Positions 35,342 through 43,931 of a stretch of DNA of 64,000 bases are shown here, piece after piece (the first letter of the stretch is position 1; every line of letters starts with the position of its first letter). Source of the stretch: Paenibacillus brevis (GTDB taxonomy: Bacteria; Bacillota; Bacilli; Paenibacillales; Paenibacillaceae); NCBI RefSeq assembly GCF_018919145.1, contig NZ_JAHLQJ010000007.1:62001-126000 (forward strand), read 5' to 3'. A program made the position numbers and the translations under genes. The notes beneath the pieces were generated by a model. That model was not told the DNA's origin. It saw nothing but the letters and a program-made list of their open reading frames with translations, and did no database searches.

Positions 35342-36001
35342 TTAAAAGAATTGAGGGTACTGCTTGGACATACTATTCACTTGCTCCAGCAGACTGCCCG
35401 AGTGCTCCTTCACAGCTTGGCGCAGGGCCTCGGCATCGCGACGGCGAATGGCGGCCACCATGTCCTCATGCTGAGAAATATGGGATTGCCGCGCCCCCTC
35501 CATTTTGCCATACAGCAGACAAATCCGGTTATAGTGGGATGCCACCTCTTCGATGGTATACCAGGCAAGCGATACTCCTGCTGTCTCGAAGATCAACTGG
35601 TGGAAGCGATTGTCCTTATGATAAAACTCGATAAAATGCTTTTTGTCCGTATACTTCTTCTGCTTGTTAATTAGTTCCTGCATCGTATCCGCAACCAGTT
35701 CACTGCATTTGCGAATAAAATCATCCACCACCGCGGCTTCCAGCGAAGTGCGGATGAACCATTCCTCACGAACTCGCTGCAGATCAATCCTGGACACCAC
35801 CGTTTTGCGTTGCGGATAAATCTCCACCAACCCGGACTGCTGCAAGCGTACAACCGCCTCCCGGACGGGCGTCCGGCTGACGCCATAACGTTCGGACAGC
35901 TTCTGCACACTGACGTCCATCCCTGGCTCGAGCGCCATATTCATAATGTCTTCTTTGATTTTATTGTAAGTTACATCGTTTAATGAGCTGCTGTTATTCA
36001 T
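35342..36001 (-). CDS. GntR family regulator, FCD (FadR) type
   Basis: A 219-residue regulator: winged helix (about residues 10-72, with ERYGVSRTPVREAVVRLQQSGL) and an all-helical FCD ligand-binding domain (about 80-212) with the metal-binding histidines plausible in FYHKDNRFHQ and KEHSGS. The chosen ATG is weakly preceded; a TTG three codons upstream is an alternative. It is the last gene of the hydantoinase operon and probably controls it through the repeated CATGTTAGT half-sites upstream of the permease. Confidence 0.88.
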   Translation of the reverse strand: MNNSSSLNDVTYNKIKEDIMNMALEPGMDVSVQKLSERYGVSRTPVREAVVRLQQSGLVEIYPQRKTVVSRIDLQRVREEWFIRTSLEAAVVDDFIRKCSELVADTMQELINKQKKYTDKKHFIEFYHKDNRFHQLIFETAGVSLAWYTIEEVASHYNRICLLYGKMEGARQSHISQHEDMVAAIRRRDAEALRQAVKEHSGSLLEQVNSMSKQYPQFF

Positions 36002-36340
36002 GATCTTCAACGGCTTCCCTACACCTTCCTGAACCTACTCCTAGAACGTCACGATATATGCTCTCCGCCCCGGAGATTTCCGATTCAAACCGTTCTTCTA
36101 CAGTATGAAAAATTTCATGCCCCAAGATAGTATTCATTATATCATCTTGCCGGAATAGTTCAACCAAACCCGGGGCCACTTGTGATACCGATAACGCCGC
36201 CTTGCGTATGGGTTCATTCATAATGACGATGTGATCCGGCGGCGTATAACAGGCGAACAAATCCGGTGTCCTGTTATAGAAGATGGCTCAAATCGGACCT
36301 TGATCTTCATCTTCTCGGCAAGCAAACGTGCATCCTCATA
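35994..36340 (-). pseudogene. Frameshifted gene with HExxH-like motif in the hydantoinase operon
   Basis: Two frames join into one plausible protein: LLAEKMKIKVRFEP in one frame, then after a shift near 36283, NRTPDLFACYTPPDHIVIMN and ILGHEIFHTVEERFE in another. The latter has an HExxH-type metal-binding pattern (HEIFH). The 5' end also seems damaged: an AGGGAGGGG ribosome binding site leads to an ATG that is out of frame with the protein. It lies between the hydantoinase and GntR genes. I do not recognise the family. Confidence 0.6.
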
Positions 36341-36363
36341 GCCCCTCCCTTTCTCGGATGATC

Positions 36364-38496
36364 TTAGCTTTGCTTCATATTGGCGGCTACCACGATAATT
36401 TCCGTATCTGGCTCGAAGGTGGACACCTCGATATCCATCAGCAGTTCTAGCTGCTCGAATTCGGATGCCGTGAAGTCCATGACTCTCGCCCCGATACACA
36501 AATAATAGTCAGGCCGGGCAATAAGCTCTGTTTTATATACGGCCATATCCTCCCAAAGCTTCTTCACCGCTTGCAAATAGTTCCCGGCTGTCGTCTTGAT
36601 CGCCAGCGCACGACCGCGCTGAATTTTAATAAACCCTTTATTGTCCACAATGCGAATAGCTCCAGTGTCTCCTGGCTTGTCGGTCTTTTCGCCAAAGATA
36701 TGAAAGTATCCCGTCTTTTGCAAGAGATGCGTCCGTTCCACCGGAATTCGCATATCGCTTGCGGAAATTTCCTGTAGCTCCTCTTCACTGCATTCCTTCA
36801 ATAACTCATTGGTTTTCACTTCTGTAGAACCGGTAGCAATGGCCGTGACCTTCGATGTTTGCGGATCGATATCGATATGAATTTCTACGCTTTCCGGTGT
36901 GGCCCCGCTTTGGATGGCCTTATTCATCGCTTCCATCTTGATGGCACTGATTTGCTCTTTGGAAGGCGATGGGATGATCCGTTCCACCACGTCCCGAACC
37001 ATGGCCAGGGCAACACCAATCGAGGAGATGACCTCCGCATTTTCAGGAATACTGTATTTCAACCCCATTTTCTCGGCAAAATAAACAATCAGCGAGGCTG
37101 CGCCGCCGCCTACACCAACGAGAGAAATCTGATCTTTCTCCAGCTTGTATTTGTCCGCCAGTGCCAAAATGACGGGTTCAATCTTGGCGTACGCCTTCTC
37201 CATGATTTGCCGAGCAATATCCTCGACTGTCGAACCGCAGTAATCAGCTAACGCCTGCATCGCCTTTCTGGCTGCTTCCACATTGCCATGGGAGAAGTGA
37301 TCTTCCTTGACCAAGCCAAGCACGTTGGCTGCACAGGAATTGGTAATGGTCACCCTCTCCCCGCTCTCCAGCCGAATCGCTACATAATCTGCCGGGTCAC
37401 CAGGCTTGGGCGAGAAGAACTCAACCTTAGGCCCTCTGATGTTGGCCGGGTCGGTAAATACAGCATAGTCAAGCCCGGCAATATGCGCAGACCTCGGCCC
37501 CACATCGATGACCCCGTTTTTGTCAGCCCGCACGATGGAACCACCGGCTACCCCAAGCACCCGGACGTCCAACGAATTGACATAGGTGGGATGACCGCCA
37601 ACGATAGAATAGTCAATGGCAGGGCGGCCATTCTTAATTACGCCGATATTCGTTGTAGTTCCACCGACCTCAAAATACACGCCGTTGGAAGCCCTTAAAT
37701 ACATCAAAGAGCCCATCACCGAAGCGGCTGGACCGGACAGCATCGTGAGAATGGGGCGCTTCTTCATCTCGCTAATCTCCATGACTCCCCCATCGCCACG
37801 CATAATCATGAGCGGGACATGCACGCCGGCCTCATTAACCGATTGCTCCGTGGAATTGGCCGTATCCAGCATTTTAGGAAGAATGCTGGCGTTAATCGCC
37901 GCCGTTCTTGTACGACGGGTCAATCCATATAGCTTCGTAATATCGGATGCCATGGTGGTGGGAAGCCCCTTGTTCTCTGCTTTCTCATAGACGAGCTGCT
38001 CCGGTCTGCCATTGTCAACGCCGAAGGCCATAGACGGAACTATTACCTGCGCACCCAGCCCCTCCAGATCCTCGATCACTTGCACCACGGTCTCTTCCGT
38101 CATTTTTTTGACATTGACAAAATGATTGTATATTTTAATAGCCTTGCTGTTCCCCAAGTCAATGTCTGACAGCTTCGTTTGCCTCTTAGCCAGAAAACCT
38201 TCAAATCCGCCCTTGCCCATACCGATAATGCCGACCTGGGCGATATCCCCTTCAATCAGCGCGTTGGTTGCCTGCGTCGTACTATGCGCCACAAACACAA
38301 CGTCCTCTGGCTGAATCTGATTCTCCGTCAGGCAATTCTGGAAGCACCTCACGACTCCCGCAGCCACGCCTCGCGGGTCATCATGCGTCGTTTTGACCGA
38401 GGATTTCCCGATAATATCATGGGTTTCATTGTCGATGGCTACCGCTTTGGTATGGGTTCCCCCTACGTCAATTCCCATGCGAATAATTCTACTCAT
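36364..38496 (-). CDS. Hydantoinase/oxoprolinase family protein (HyuA-like)
   Basis: A 710-residue ASKHA-fold enzyme of the hydantoinase A/oxoprolinase family, which opens cyclic amides at the expense of ATP. The N-terminal phosphate-binding loop GIDVGGTHTKAVAID (about residues 8-22), the second loop VYFEVGGTTTNIGVIKNG, and GVGGGAASLIVYFAEKMGL are clear. A C-terminal domain of about 170 residues is attached. No HyuB-type partner gene lies nearby. It is 62 nt downstream of the permease gene with a strong GGAGG ribosome binding site. The substrate is unknown. Confidence 0.88.
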   Translation of the reverse strand: MSRIIRMGIDVGGTHTKAVAIDNETHDIIGKSSVKTTHDDPRGVAAGVVRCFQNCLTENQIQPEDVVFVAHSTTQATNALIEGDIAQVGIIGMGKGGFEGFLAKRQTKLSDIDLGNSKAIKIYNHFVNVKKMTEETVVQVIEDLEGLGAQVIVPSMAFGVDNGRPEQLVYEKAENKGLPTTMASDITKLYGLTRRTRTAAINASILPKMLDTANSTEQSVNEAGVHVPLMIMRGDGGVMEISEMKKRPILTMLSGPAASVMGSLMYLRASNGVYFEVGGTTTNIGVIKNGRPAIDYSIVGGHPTYVNSLDVRVLGVAGGSIVRADKNGVIDVGPRSAHIAGLDYAVFTDPANIRGPKVEFFSPKPGDPADYVAIRLESGERVTITNSCAANVLGLVKEDHFSHGNVEAARKAMQALADYCGSTVEDIARQIMEKAYAKIEPVILALADKYKLEKDQISLVGVGGGAASLIVYFAEKMGLKYSIPENAEVISSIGVALAMVRDVVERIIPSPSKEQISAIKMEAMNKAIQSGATPESVEIHIDIDPQTSKVTAIATGSTEVKTNELLKECSEEELQEISASDMRIPVERTHLLQKTGYFHIFGEKTDKPGDTGAIRIVDNKGFIKIQRGRALAIKTTAGNYLQAVKKLWEDMAVYKTELIARPDYYLCIGARVMDFTASEFEQLELLMDIEVSTFEPDTEIIVVAANMKQS

Positions 38497-38558
38497 GTTT
38501 GTCCTCCAATCCTTATATAGCCGGCTGCCATCCTTCGTGCGGCAACCGGCTTGCTCTA

Positions 38559-39911
38559 CTAAACCAAACTACCGTACATTACGAACACGACGGCACAGAG
38601 AATAATCCCGATCATCCAGCCGGAAGGAATAGACATCTTCATGAAGTCTCTAGCCGGAACCTTGGTATAACCAAACCCCCAGGCAACCCAGGATTGGGTA
38701 ACGTCCAAATGCTGTGGCGCAACCGTCGTAACAGCGAACAACGGATACAAAAATTGCACGGGCCATGCCGCCGTCGAGACGACTACAGCCAGAATAGCAG
38801 CCCCCGATCCAACCAGGTTCATCGGGCCACGGAAGAAGCCAAGCGGTGTAAGGATGGCAAACACAATACATAATAGCAAGGCTGTCTGCGGCATCACTCC
38901 ACCGAATAGAATTTTAAAATAAGGTGAGGCATATGTAGCAGCATTGTTGAACATCGCCAGGCTCAGCAAGAATCCGATCATCGGCGCTACATCAATGGCA
39001 CCATCTGCGAATTGCTTGGATAACATCCGGCATACACCGGCAAATCCGCCTTTGAGCTTGCCGCAGGTCAACAAGGCGAACAGGCCCGCAAAGATAAATC
39101 CGAAAATAATCGGAATTTTGAACACTACTACACCGATGACCGGCAGAATAATGGAGATCCAGGAAATTGCAGGCGCATTCTTAGAGTTCTGTTCTTCAGG
39201 TGTAGTGGCTGCCCAGGCACGGGAGATTTTTTTATTGTTCATAGCCAGGTTAGCGACAATAAGCACGATGACCAGTGAGACGGCCATGGCAATCATTCCA
39301 AAGCCAAAGTAAGCATTATAATCATAGCTGGCATAGCTTTCATTAGCCGTAGCAAAGATGGCTTGATACTGTTTGAAGTTCACGATATTTCCGAAGATCC
39401 CGGCCATAATGGAGCCCATGAAGGAGAATAAAGCCACTGAGGAAGGAATACCCAAGGACAACATGATAGGCAGCACGATAACAGCAATTGAAATGACAGG
39501 ACCAATCCCGGTCATGGAAGTGAAAATAACGGCTGTCACAATACAGAGCAAGGACATCGTCACACGCGGTTTGTCTCCGCCCAGCTCTACTACTTTACGA
39601 ATCAGTGTGGCAGCAATGCCGGTATCCATCAGGATTCGGCCAAAAAACGCCCCGAAGAAAACGTTTACAAGAATAGCCTTGCCATAGTTTTCCGGCCCTG
39701 TCTGGAACACATTAGTCAGCACGGAGACGAAGTTCTGCCCCTCCATCATGGAATTGGGCGCAATCGCATTGCCAATCAAAGCGATAGCCGTCCACAGCAC
39801 CGACATGATGAAAAAACCAACCATCAGGTTATACCCCTTCACGCAATACCATACGAGCCCAAAAAATGATAGCACCATCAAGAGACCGATTACATAATTC
39901 GTTACATCCAC
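38559..39911 (-). CDS. Ion-transporter superfamily permease (GntP/citrate-type)
   Basis: A 450-residue integral membrane protein with about twelve helices and no lipid signal. Hairpin-loop-like segments (GIGPVISIAVIVLPIM and FMGSIMAGIFGNIVNF) recall the ion-transporter superfamily that includes GntP, CitM and NhaC proteins. Its operon with a hydantoinase-like enzyme suggests uptake of the cyclic amide or organic acid that the enzyme acts on. It starts at GTG, eight nucleotides after AAGGAGG, and is the first gene of the operon. Confidence 0.82.
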   Translation of the reverse strand: MDVTNYVIGLLMVLSFFGLVWYCVKGYNLMVGFFIMSVLWTAIALIGNAIAPNSMMEGQNFVSVLTNVFQTGPENYGKAILVNVFFGAFFGRILMDTGIAATLIRKVVELGGDKPRVTMSLLCIVTAVIFTSMTGIGPVISIAVIVLPIMLSLGIPSSVALFSFMGSIMAGIFGNIVNFKQYQAIFATANESYASYDYNAYFGFGMIAMAVSLVIVLIVANLAMNNKKISRAWAATTPEEQNSKNAPAISWISIILPVIGVVVFKIPIIFGFIFAGLFALLTCGKLKGGFAGVCRMLSKQFADGAIDVAPMIGFLLSLAMFNNAATYASPYFKILFGGVMPQTALLLCIVFAILTPLGFFRGPMNLVGSGAAILAVVVSTAAWPVQFLYPLFAVTTVAPQHLDVTQSWVAWGFGYTKVPARDFMKMSIPSGWMIGIILCAVVFVMYGSLV

Positions 39912-39948
39912 AAAATGCCCTCCTTAAATTAGGAATATAAAAGCAATC

Positions 39949-39990
39949 ACTAACATACTAACATGCTATTTTGTTTACTGACATGTTAGT
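39949..39990 (-). promoter_or_regulatory. Candidate GntR operator with three half-sites
   Basis: ACTAACATA (39949-39957), ACTAACATG (39957-39965) and the inverted CATGTTAGT (39982-39990) lie just downstream of the predicted transcription start, where a bound repressor would block elongation or promoter clearance. The FCD-type GntR regulator of the same operon is the natural candidate. Confidence 0.6.
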
Positions 39991-40001
39991 TATTCGGTCA
40001 A

Positions 40002-40030
40002 ATATTACCATGTCATCTAGATAACGTCAA
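40002..40030 (-). promoter_or_regulatory. Sigma-A promoter of the hydantoinase operon
   Basis: Minus-strand TTGACG and TAATAT with a 17-nt spacer, about 90 nt upstream of the permease GTG. Confidence 0.75.
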
Positions 40031-40054
40031 TAGGTTTCCGCATAGGTTTCCGCA
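40031..40054 (-). repeat. Tandem 12-bp direct repeat abutting the -35 box
   Basis: Two perfect copies of TAGGTTTCCGCA (plus-strand reading) lie end to end and touch the -35 box of the hydantoinase promoter. The 12-bp period places the two copies on nearly the same face of the DNA, a typical arrangement for an activator site. Confidence 0.8.
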
Positions 40055-40104
40055 CACAAAGCTTACCCCGTTTTTTTAAACAATAAGTTACTTTTCTTAA
40101 ATAG

Positions 40105-40143
40105 AAAATAAAAAGGGAAACCATGAAAGATTCATAGTTTCCC
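40105..40143 (-). terminator. Rho-independent terminator of the metallopeptidase gene
   Basis: Minus-strand stem GGGAAAC-ATGAA pairing with TTCAT-GTTTCCC (one mismatch), followed by TTTTTATTTT, 19 nt beyond the stop codon. Confidence 0.88.
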
Positions 40144-40161
40144 GTAATCAATGATATGAAA

Positions 40162-41580
40162 TTAAGAGGACCGCTCTACTTTGATAGAAGAAGTCTTGTC
40201 ATTGAAGTCATTACCGAGGTAGGAAGTATCACCCAGCAACACTTTGGTTGCTCCCTGAAAATCGCCATGCTCATAAAGGGTGACCTTGTAGCCGCTTGGC
40301 ACTTTCAGTGAGGAAATCGAGTCGTTGGGAATTCCCTTGGCGACTAGATCGCTTACGTTATAACTGCCGACATCCAGGCTGACTGCGGCTCCCTTGTAAT
40401 TGGCATCGTTATAAACGACAGGTATTCTTTCGATTTTGAGGGAGGACGTCTTATCATTAAAGTCGCCGAGAGATGCAGTATCCGCTGTAATAACCCTTTG
40501 CGCGCCACCAAAATTCAAATGTTCATAGAGGGTGACCTTAATGCCAGGAGTCACCTTCAACGAAGAGAGTGTATCGTTTGCAATACCGGCTGCTACCATT
40601 TCATTGTAGTTGTAGGAGCCTGCCCCAAGCGCTATGGCATAACCTCCATAATTGGCGTTCCCGTAGAAGATAGCCCCCTCCGAAATCGTCCCCCCATAGG
40701 TGACTTGAGGGAATTCCTGGCGTGCCGCCTGATATTGACTTTCGAATTGACTAGGCCAGCCAAAAGCAGTAATAGCAAGCGATTTCAAATCAGCCTTGGC
40801 CGCCCCGCTCATAAAGTGCACATACTCACCCATGTTCATATTTCTCGTATAATGACCGGATGAATTCTTTGGATAGTGTTGAGCCAGCAATTGAAAATAT
40901 CTATTCAGCACTTGCTTTTCCCCATAGTTGCTATAAATCGGATAATACCAGTTTTTAAACCAGTAGGTTCCTGCTTGCGGGAAATTTTCCGCTTTACTGG
41001 TGAAGCTGTTGTAAATTCGCTGGGCTTCACTGTTTAAACCTAAGGCTTTATAAACATCATATTGATAGATTTCAGCCCACTTGCTGTCTCCCCACAATCC
41101 AAATGCGGGGGAACCCTTTGTATCATTTGTTGCAGACTCTACGATATGAGCCACTTCATGAACCAGGATATCCAGATTCCAGCCGGTTGAACTTTTGAAA
41201 TCGGAGCCCCCGATATCGATGACATTGCGGTAATCGTGGTCGGCGTTATAAGCGTAGCCTGGATGGCCGCCGCTATACTTTTTATTATGGACAATGACGT
41301 AAAGTCGGCCATCCCCGCCCATGGAGCCATAGGTTTGCTTGGTGTATCTCCATACATCGGCAGCCGTCGAATAGATCCAGCCAATTTGATTCGGGTCGAT
41401 ATCATCATCTACATAAACCGCCACCTCATCATTATAGTGCACCAGCTTGAGCAGCTCCCTGTGCTCGAACCAGTGCTCTTGCCAGGTTGGGGGCGGAGCG
41501 CTCGCGGCCCTTGCCGGAGCTTGTGGAAGGGAACATAAAACGACGACCAACACCATAAAGAAAACCAATGATTTCTTCAC
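40162..41580 (-). CDS. Secreted HExxH metallopeptidase with two beta/gamma-crystallin domains
   Basis: A 472-residue exported protein. A signal peptide ends near APARA; the catalytic domain (about 28-300) has HEVAH at residues 141-145, a zincin active site, with a candidate third ligand in the WAEIYQYDVY region. Two C-terminal beta/gamma-crystallin repeats (about 310-390 and 392-472) contain YGNANYGGYA, YEHLNFGGA, YNDANYKGAA and YEHGDFQGA and end in DFNDKTSSLKIE or DFNDKTSSIKVE, a calcium-binding fold. It starts at GTG eight nucleotides after GGAGG. The target protein is unknown. Confidence 0.85.
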   Translation of the reverse strand: MKKSLVFFMVLVVVLCSLPQAPARAASAPPPTWQEHWFEHRELLKLVHYNDEVAVYVDDDIDPNQIGWIYSTAADVWRYTKQTYGSMGGDGRLYVIVHNKKYSGGHPGYAYNADHDYRNVIDIGGSDFKSSTGWNLDILVHEVAHIVESATNDTKGSPAFGLWGDSKWAEIYQYDVYKALGLNSEAQRIYNSFTSKAENFPQAGTYWFKNWYYPIYSNYGEKQVLNRYFQLLAQHYPKNSSGHYTRNMNMGEYVHFMSGAAKADLKSLAITAFGWPSQFESQYQAARQEFPQVTYGGTISEGAIFYGNANYGGYAIALGAGSYNYNEMVAAGIANDTLSSLKVTPGIKVTLYEHLNFGGAQRVITADTASLGDFNDKTSSLKIERIPVVYNDANYKGAAVSLDVGSYNVSDLVAKGIPNDSISSLKVPSGYKVTLYEHGDFQGATKVLLGDTSYLGNDFNDKTSSIKVERSS

Positions 41581-41626
41581 AATACATTCCTCCTCATCTG
41601 TTCGTTTTCCTTGAATTTTAATATTT

Positions 41627-41641
41627 TGTAATATTATTACA
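41627..41641. promoter_or_regulatory. Perfect 15-bp palindrome upstream of the metallopeptidase
   Basis: TGTAATA-T-TATTACA is a perfect 7-1-7 inverted repeat about 47 nt upstream of the GTG start. The symmetry resembles Fur-superfamily sites (Fur, Zur, PerR), though the half-sites do not match any of them exactly. Confidence 0.45.
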
Positions 41642-41808
41642 TTACATGACATAGATTAATGAATTTTGGAAAATAATGCAACTCTTTTATTATATTTAGC
41701 GCCTTGACTATAGTTTGTTCGGGTGGGCTATTACTGGGGGGGGATCTACTCTACTCGTTTTATATTCATCCAGGTCAGATGATACTGCTCCTATTCGTCG
41801 AAACATAG

Positions 41809-41839
41809 CAAAAAAGCCGCATCGACATCTGACGCGGCT
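41809..41839 (-). terminator. Rho-independent terminator of the acyl-CoA dehydrogenase-like gene
   Basis: Minus-strand stem AGCCGC/GCGGCT followed by TTTTTTGC, about 58 nt past the stop codon. The rest of the 316-nt gap (41581-41896) holds an eight-G run at about 41736-41743 and the palindrome at 41627, with no gene seen. Confidence 0.8.
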
Positions 41840-41896
41840 CCTTTTCTATGTTTGCAATTACCCGACATATTATAAAACAAAACCCAGGAAGCCACC

Positions 41897-42970
41897 TTAA
41901 GAATAGCTCCGCAGCAGCGAATGGGAGCATGCCGTCTGAAGATCTCGCCAGCACCGGTTAATCTCGCTGTCTTCCATAGCCGCTGCCAGTCCTAACAGCG
42001 GAAACAAGGCTTGACCGCAGGTTAATGCTGTTTTGGCCGCCTCGATGCTCGCAGCGGTTACTTCCCCTTCAGTGGAAGCCGATATTCTTTCTTGAAGAAG
42101 CAGTTCTTGCCAGGAGTTCTCAACGCTCTTGTAAAAGGTTATCATGGAATCCTGGAGGACATCGGAGTGCTTTTTGAGTTGGTCCATAACGTATGTTTCG
42201 CCGCCTCTCTCTCCAGCCAAGGCTTCAGCTGCTTCGAGGAAATGCTCGGCAATGCCGATAGCCACCGCCGCAAAGGATACCTGTGCGAACGGCAGGAATG
42301 GATAACGATAGATGGGTTCGTCCGTAAAGCCCATCATCTTGTCAAGCATAAACGTCCGATGTTCCGGAACGAAAACTTCATCAGCGGCAATGGTGTGGCT
42401 GGCCGTCGCCCGAAGGCCGAAAGCGTTCCAATCCGGATGAATACGGATCTGCTCCGGATGAAAAGCAAAAGCACGAATTTCCTTCGCTACAGGTACAGAT
42501 ACTGTGCGATCCGATTCAGCCGACGTCTCCGCAGCCTCGATTACCGCATTGGCCGTAAAGGTTGTTGCATAGGTCGAGCCGCTGCAATATTTCCAGGTCC
42601 CGCTGACGATGTAGCCTCCTTCAACCCGCTTGGCCGTCCCCGTCGGCATCCCGCTCCCTGCAATAACCGCCTCGCGCCGGGCGAATATTTGCCGGCTGAC
42701 GTCGTGCTCCAGCAACGCCGCGAAAAATCCGCCGCCCGCTCCAATGGTCACCGTCCAGCCCAAATTGCCGTCGATCCTGGAGCATGCTTGAAATTGACGA
42801 GCAGCCTCCGGCAGCTCCGTCATTCTTCCATCCAGCTGATCCGGAACGAACAGATGAAACAAACGCCGGTCGTAAATAAAATCAAGGACGGCCTTCGGAA
42901 ACCTCCGATTCTTGTCCATGTCAAGAGAATGCTGCCTGATGAATTCGATTTCTTGCTGTGTATACACCAT
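41897..42970 (-). CDS. Acyl-CoA dehydrogenase family flavoprotein
   Basis: A 357-residue flavoprotein of the acyl-CoA dehydrogenase/flavin-dependent monooxygenase (HsaA/DszC-like) group. It has GYIVSGTWKYCSGSTYATTF (about residues 118-137), FGLRATASHTIAADEVFVP, and a helical C-terminal domain with WRDLQTACSHSLLR, the HsaA-type ending. The usual dehydrogenase catalytic glutamate is not evident, which favours a hydroxylase or desorption-type role. No flavin reductase lies next to it. The ribosome binding site is GAGAGGGG. Confidence 0.82.
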   Translation of the reverse strand: MVYTQQEIEFIRQHSLDMDKNRRFPKAVLDFIYDRRLFHLFVPDQLDGRMTELPEAARQFQACSRIDGNLGWTVTIGAGGGFFAALLEHDVSRQIFARREAVIAGSGMPTGTAKRVEGGYIVSGTWKYCSGSTYATTFTANAVIEAAETSAESDRTVSVPVAKEIRAFAFHPEQIRIHPDWNAFGLRATASHTIAADEVFVPEHRTFMLDKMMGFTDEPIYRYPFLPFAQVSFAAVAIGIAEHFLEAAEALAGERGGETYVMDQLKKHSDVLQDSMITFYKSVENSWQELLLQERISASTEGEVTAASIEAAKTALTCGQALFPLLGLAAAMEDSEINRCWRDLQTACSHSLLRSYS

Positions 42971-42999
42971 AAGGACCCCTCTCTATCGATTTCTCAAAC

Positions 43000-43277
43000 C
43001 TTCTCTCTATTATTCCCCATTCGAAGGAGGGGTGCAAGAATTGCGCACACGACTGATTCAACAATATCGTAGTATTCTCATAATTTTGTTTGTCCTTTTT
43101 CAGCTCTTCAAAGGCATATTCTCCTGTAATAGAACCGATATTAAGATTCATCAGAATCGATATTGGGCCGCCTTGGGAGCTAGCTACATTCGTGTATACC
43201 GTCTCATAATTTCCACTATTTTATACGGCATTCGAAATAATTATTATACTCGATAGCAGAACGACTATTTTCTTCAT
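43000..43277 (-). pseudogene. Exported-protein remnant with in-frame stop
   Basis: A good ribosome binding site (AAGGGAG) leads to an ATG and an 18-codon signal-like sequence (MKKIVVLLSSIIIISNAV) that ends in TAA at 43221-43223. In the same frame the reading continues with protein-like text (VYTNVASSQGGPISILMNL, then GEYAFEELKKDKQ) to about 43060 and beyond without a proper family match. It looks like a small secreted-protein gene broken by a nonsense change. The boundary at the 3' end is unclear. Confidence 0.45.
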
Positions 43278-43288
43278 TTTCGACTCCC

Positions 43289-43558
43289 TTAGCGTGAACG
43301 AAATCGTAATATTAGCAAGATAACCATTGAAACCATCATAAATGAAAGGGTATTCGTCATTAAAAAGGCCAAACCTGCTCCTTCAACCACTAAACTGACC
43401 GCATAAACTTCCATAAGACTAATTCCAAATAACATTAACAAATACGACTTCAGGCTTAAGTCTTTTACTGACCTGGTCTTAAAGATTTGGACAATCTGCG
43501 GTATAAAACCTACAGAGAGTATAATTCCACCCATCAATTGCATCACCGAATAAATCAT
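43289..43558 (-). CDS. SemiSWEET / PQ-loop family transporter
   Basis: An 89-residue protein of three membrane helices with the PQ-loop signature in GFIPQIVQIFKTRSVKDLS (about residues 18-36) and a SYLLMLFG second helix. SemiSWEETs form dimers that let sugars cross the membrane by facilitated diffusion. The length is typical for the family. The substrate is unknown, and no sugar-metabolism gene adjoins. Confidence 0.9.
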   Translation of the reverse strand: MIYSVMQLMGGIILSVGFIPQIVQIFKTRSVKDLSLKSYLLMLFGISLMEVYAVSLVVEGAGLAFLMTNTLSFMMVSMVILLILRFRSR

Positions 43559-43640
43559 AATCCACCCCGCAATTCAGCCTTTTTATAAAACGATTCGAGA
43601 AGAATCCCCTTCATTTTATATATGCTTTATTTGCGTTAAA

Positions 43641-43880
43641 TCAGACTCCGTAAAATCCAAATATTATTTTGAACTTCTTTTTACTCTTGGTCTGAATCTT
43701 GATTCCTTCTTTAAGATCAAAAATGAAAACCTTCTTTCTTATCCAAAGTCTCAAATACACTGATCTTAATTTAAAAGGTCTAACTATACCCTTTATTTCG
43801 GTCTCTGTTCCGTCTTCATGCTCGATTTCTGTTCTGACCATCCACGTGTTACCGATCCCTATCTCAATATACTTCTTCAA
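43641..43880 (-). CDS. DUF3977 family protein
   Basis: A 79-residue protein with the family opening KKYIEIGIGNTWMVRTE and the later YLRLWIRKKVFIFDLKEG, matching DUF3977 from memory. Function is unknown. It starts at TTG seven to eight nucleotides after AGGAG, and probably forms a single-gene unit. Confidence 0.8.
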   Translation of the reverse strand: MKKYIEIGIGNTWMVRTEIEHEDGTETEIKGIVRPFKLRSVYLRLWIRKKVFIFDLKEGIKIQTKSKKKFKIIFGFYGV

Positions 43881-43931
43881 AAAATCCGCTCCTGAAATTA
43901 TGTATATTATTTATTGATTTTGATATCTGAA

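Noticed and set aside
36218-36499. 93-codon minus-strand frame treated as a separate gene
   Set aside because: Its first two thirds are a shadow of the hydantoinase gene; only the last part is protein-like and it belongs to the frameshifted gene at 35994-36340.
41736-41743. Run of eight G residues as a regulatory or phase-variation tract
   Set aside because: It lies between a terminator and a promoter region, outside any gene or promoter element I can define, and a single G run is weak evidence.
42092-43072. Plus-strand open frame of 326 codons opposite the acyl-CoA dehydrogenase-like gene
   Set aside because: Its predicted protein is rich in Arg, Pro and His with no domain, and it mirrors a recognised gene on the minus strand.
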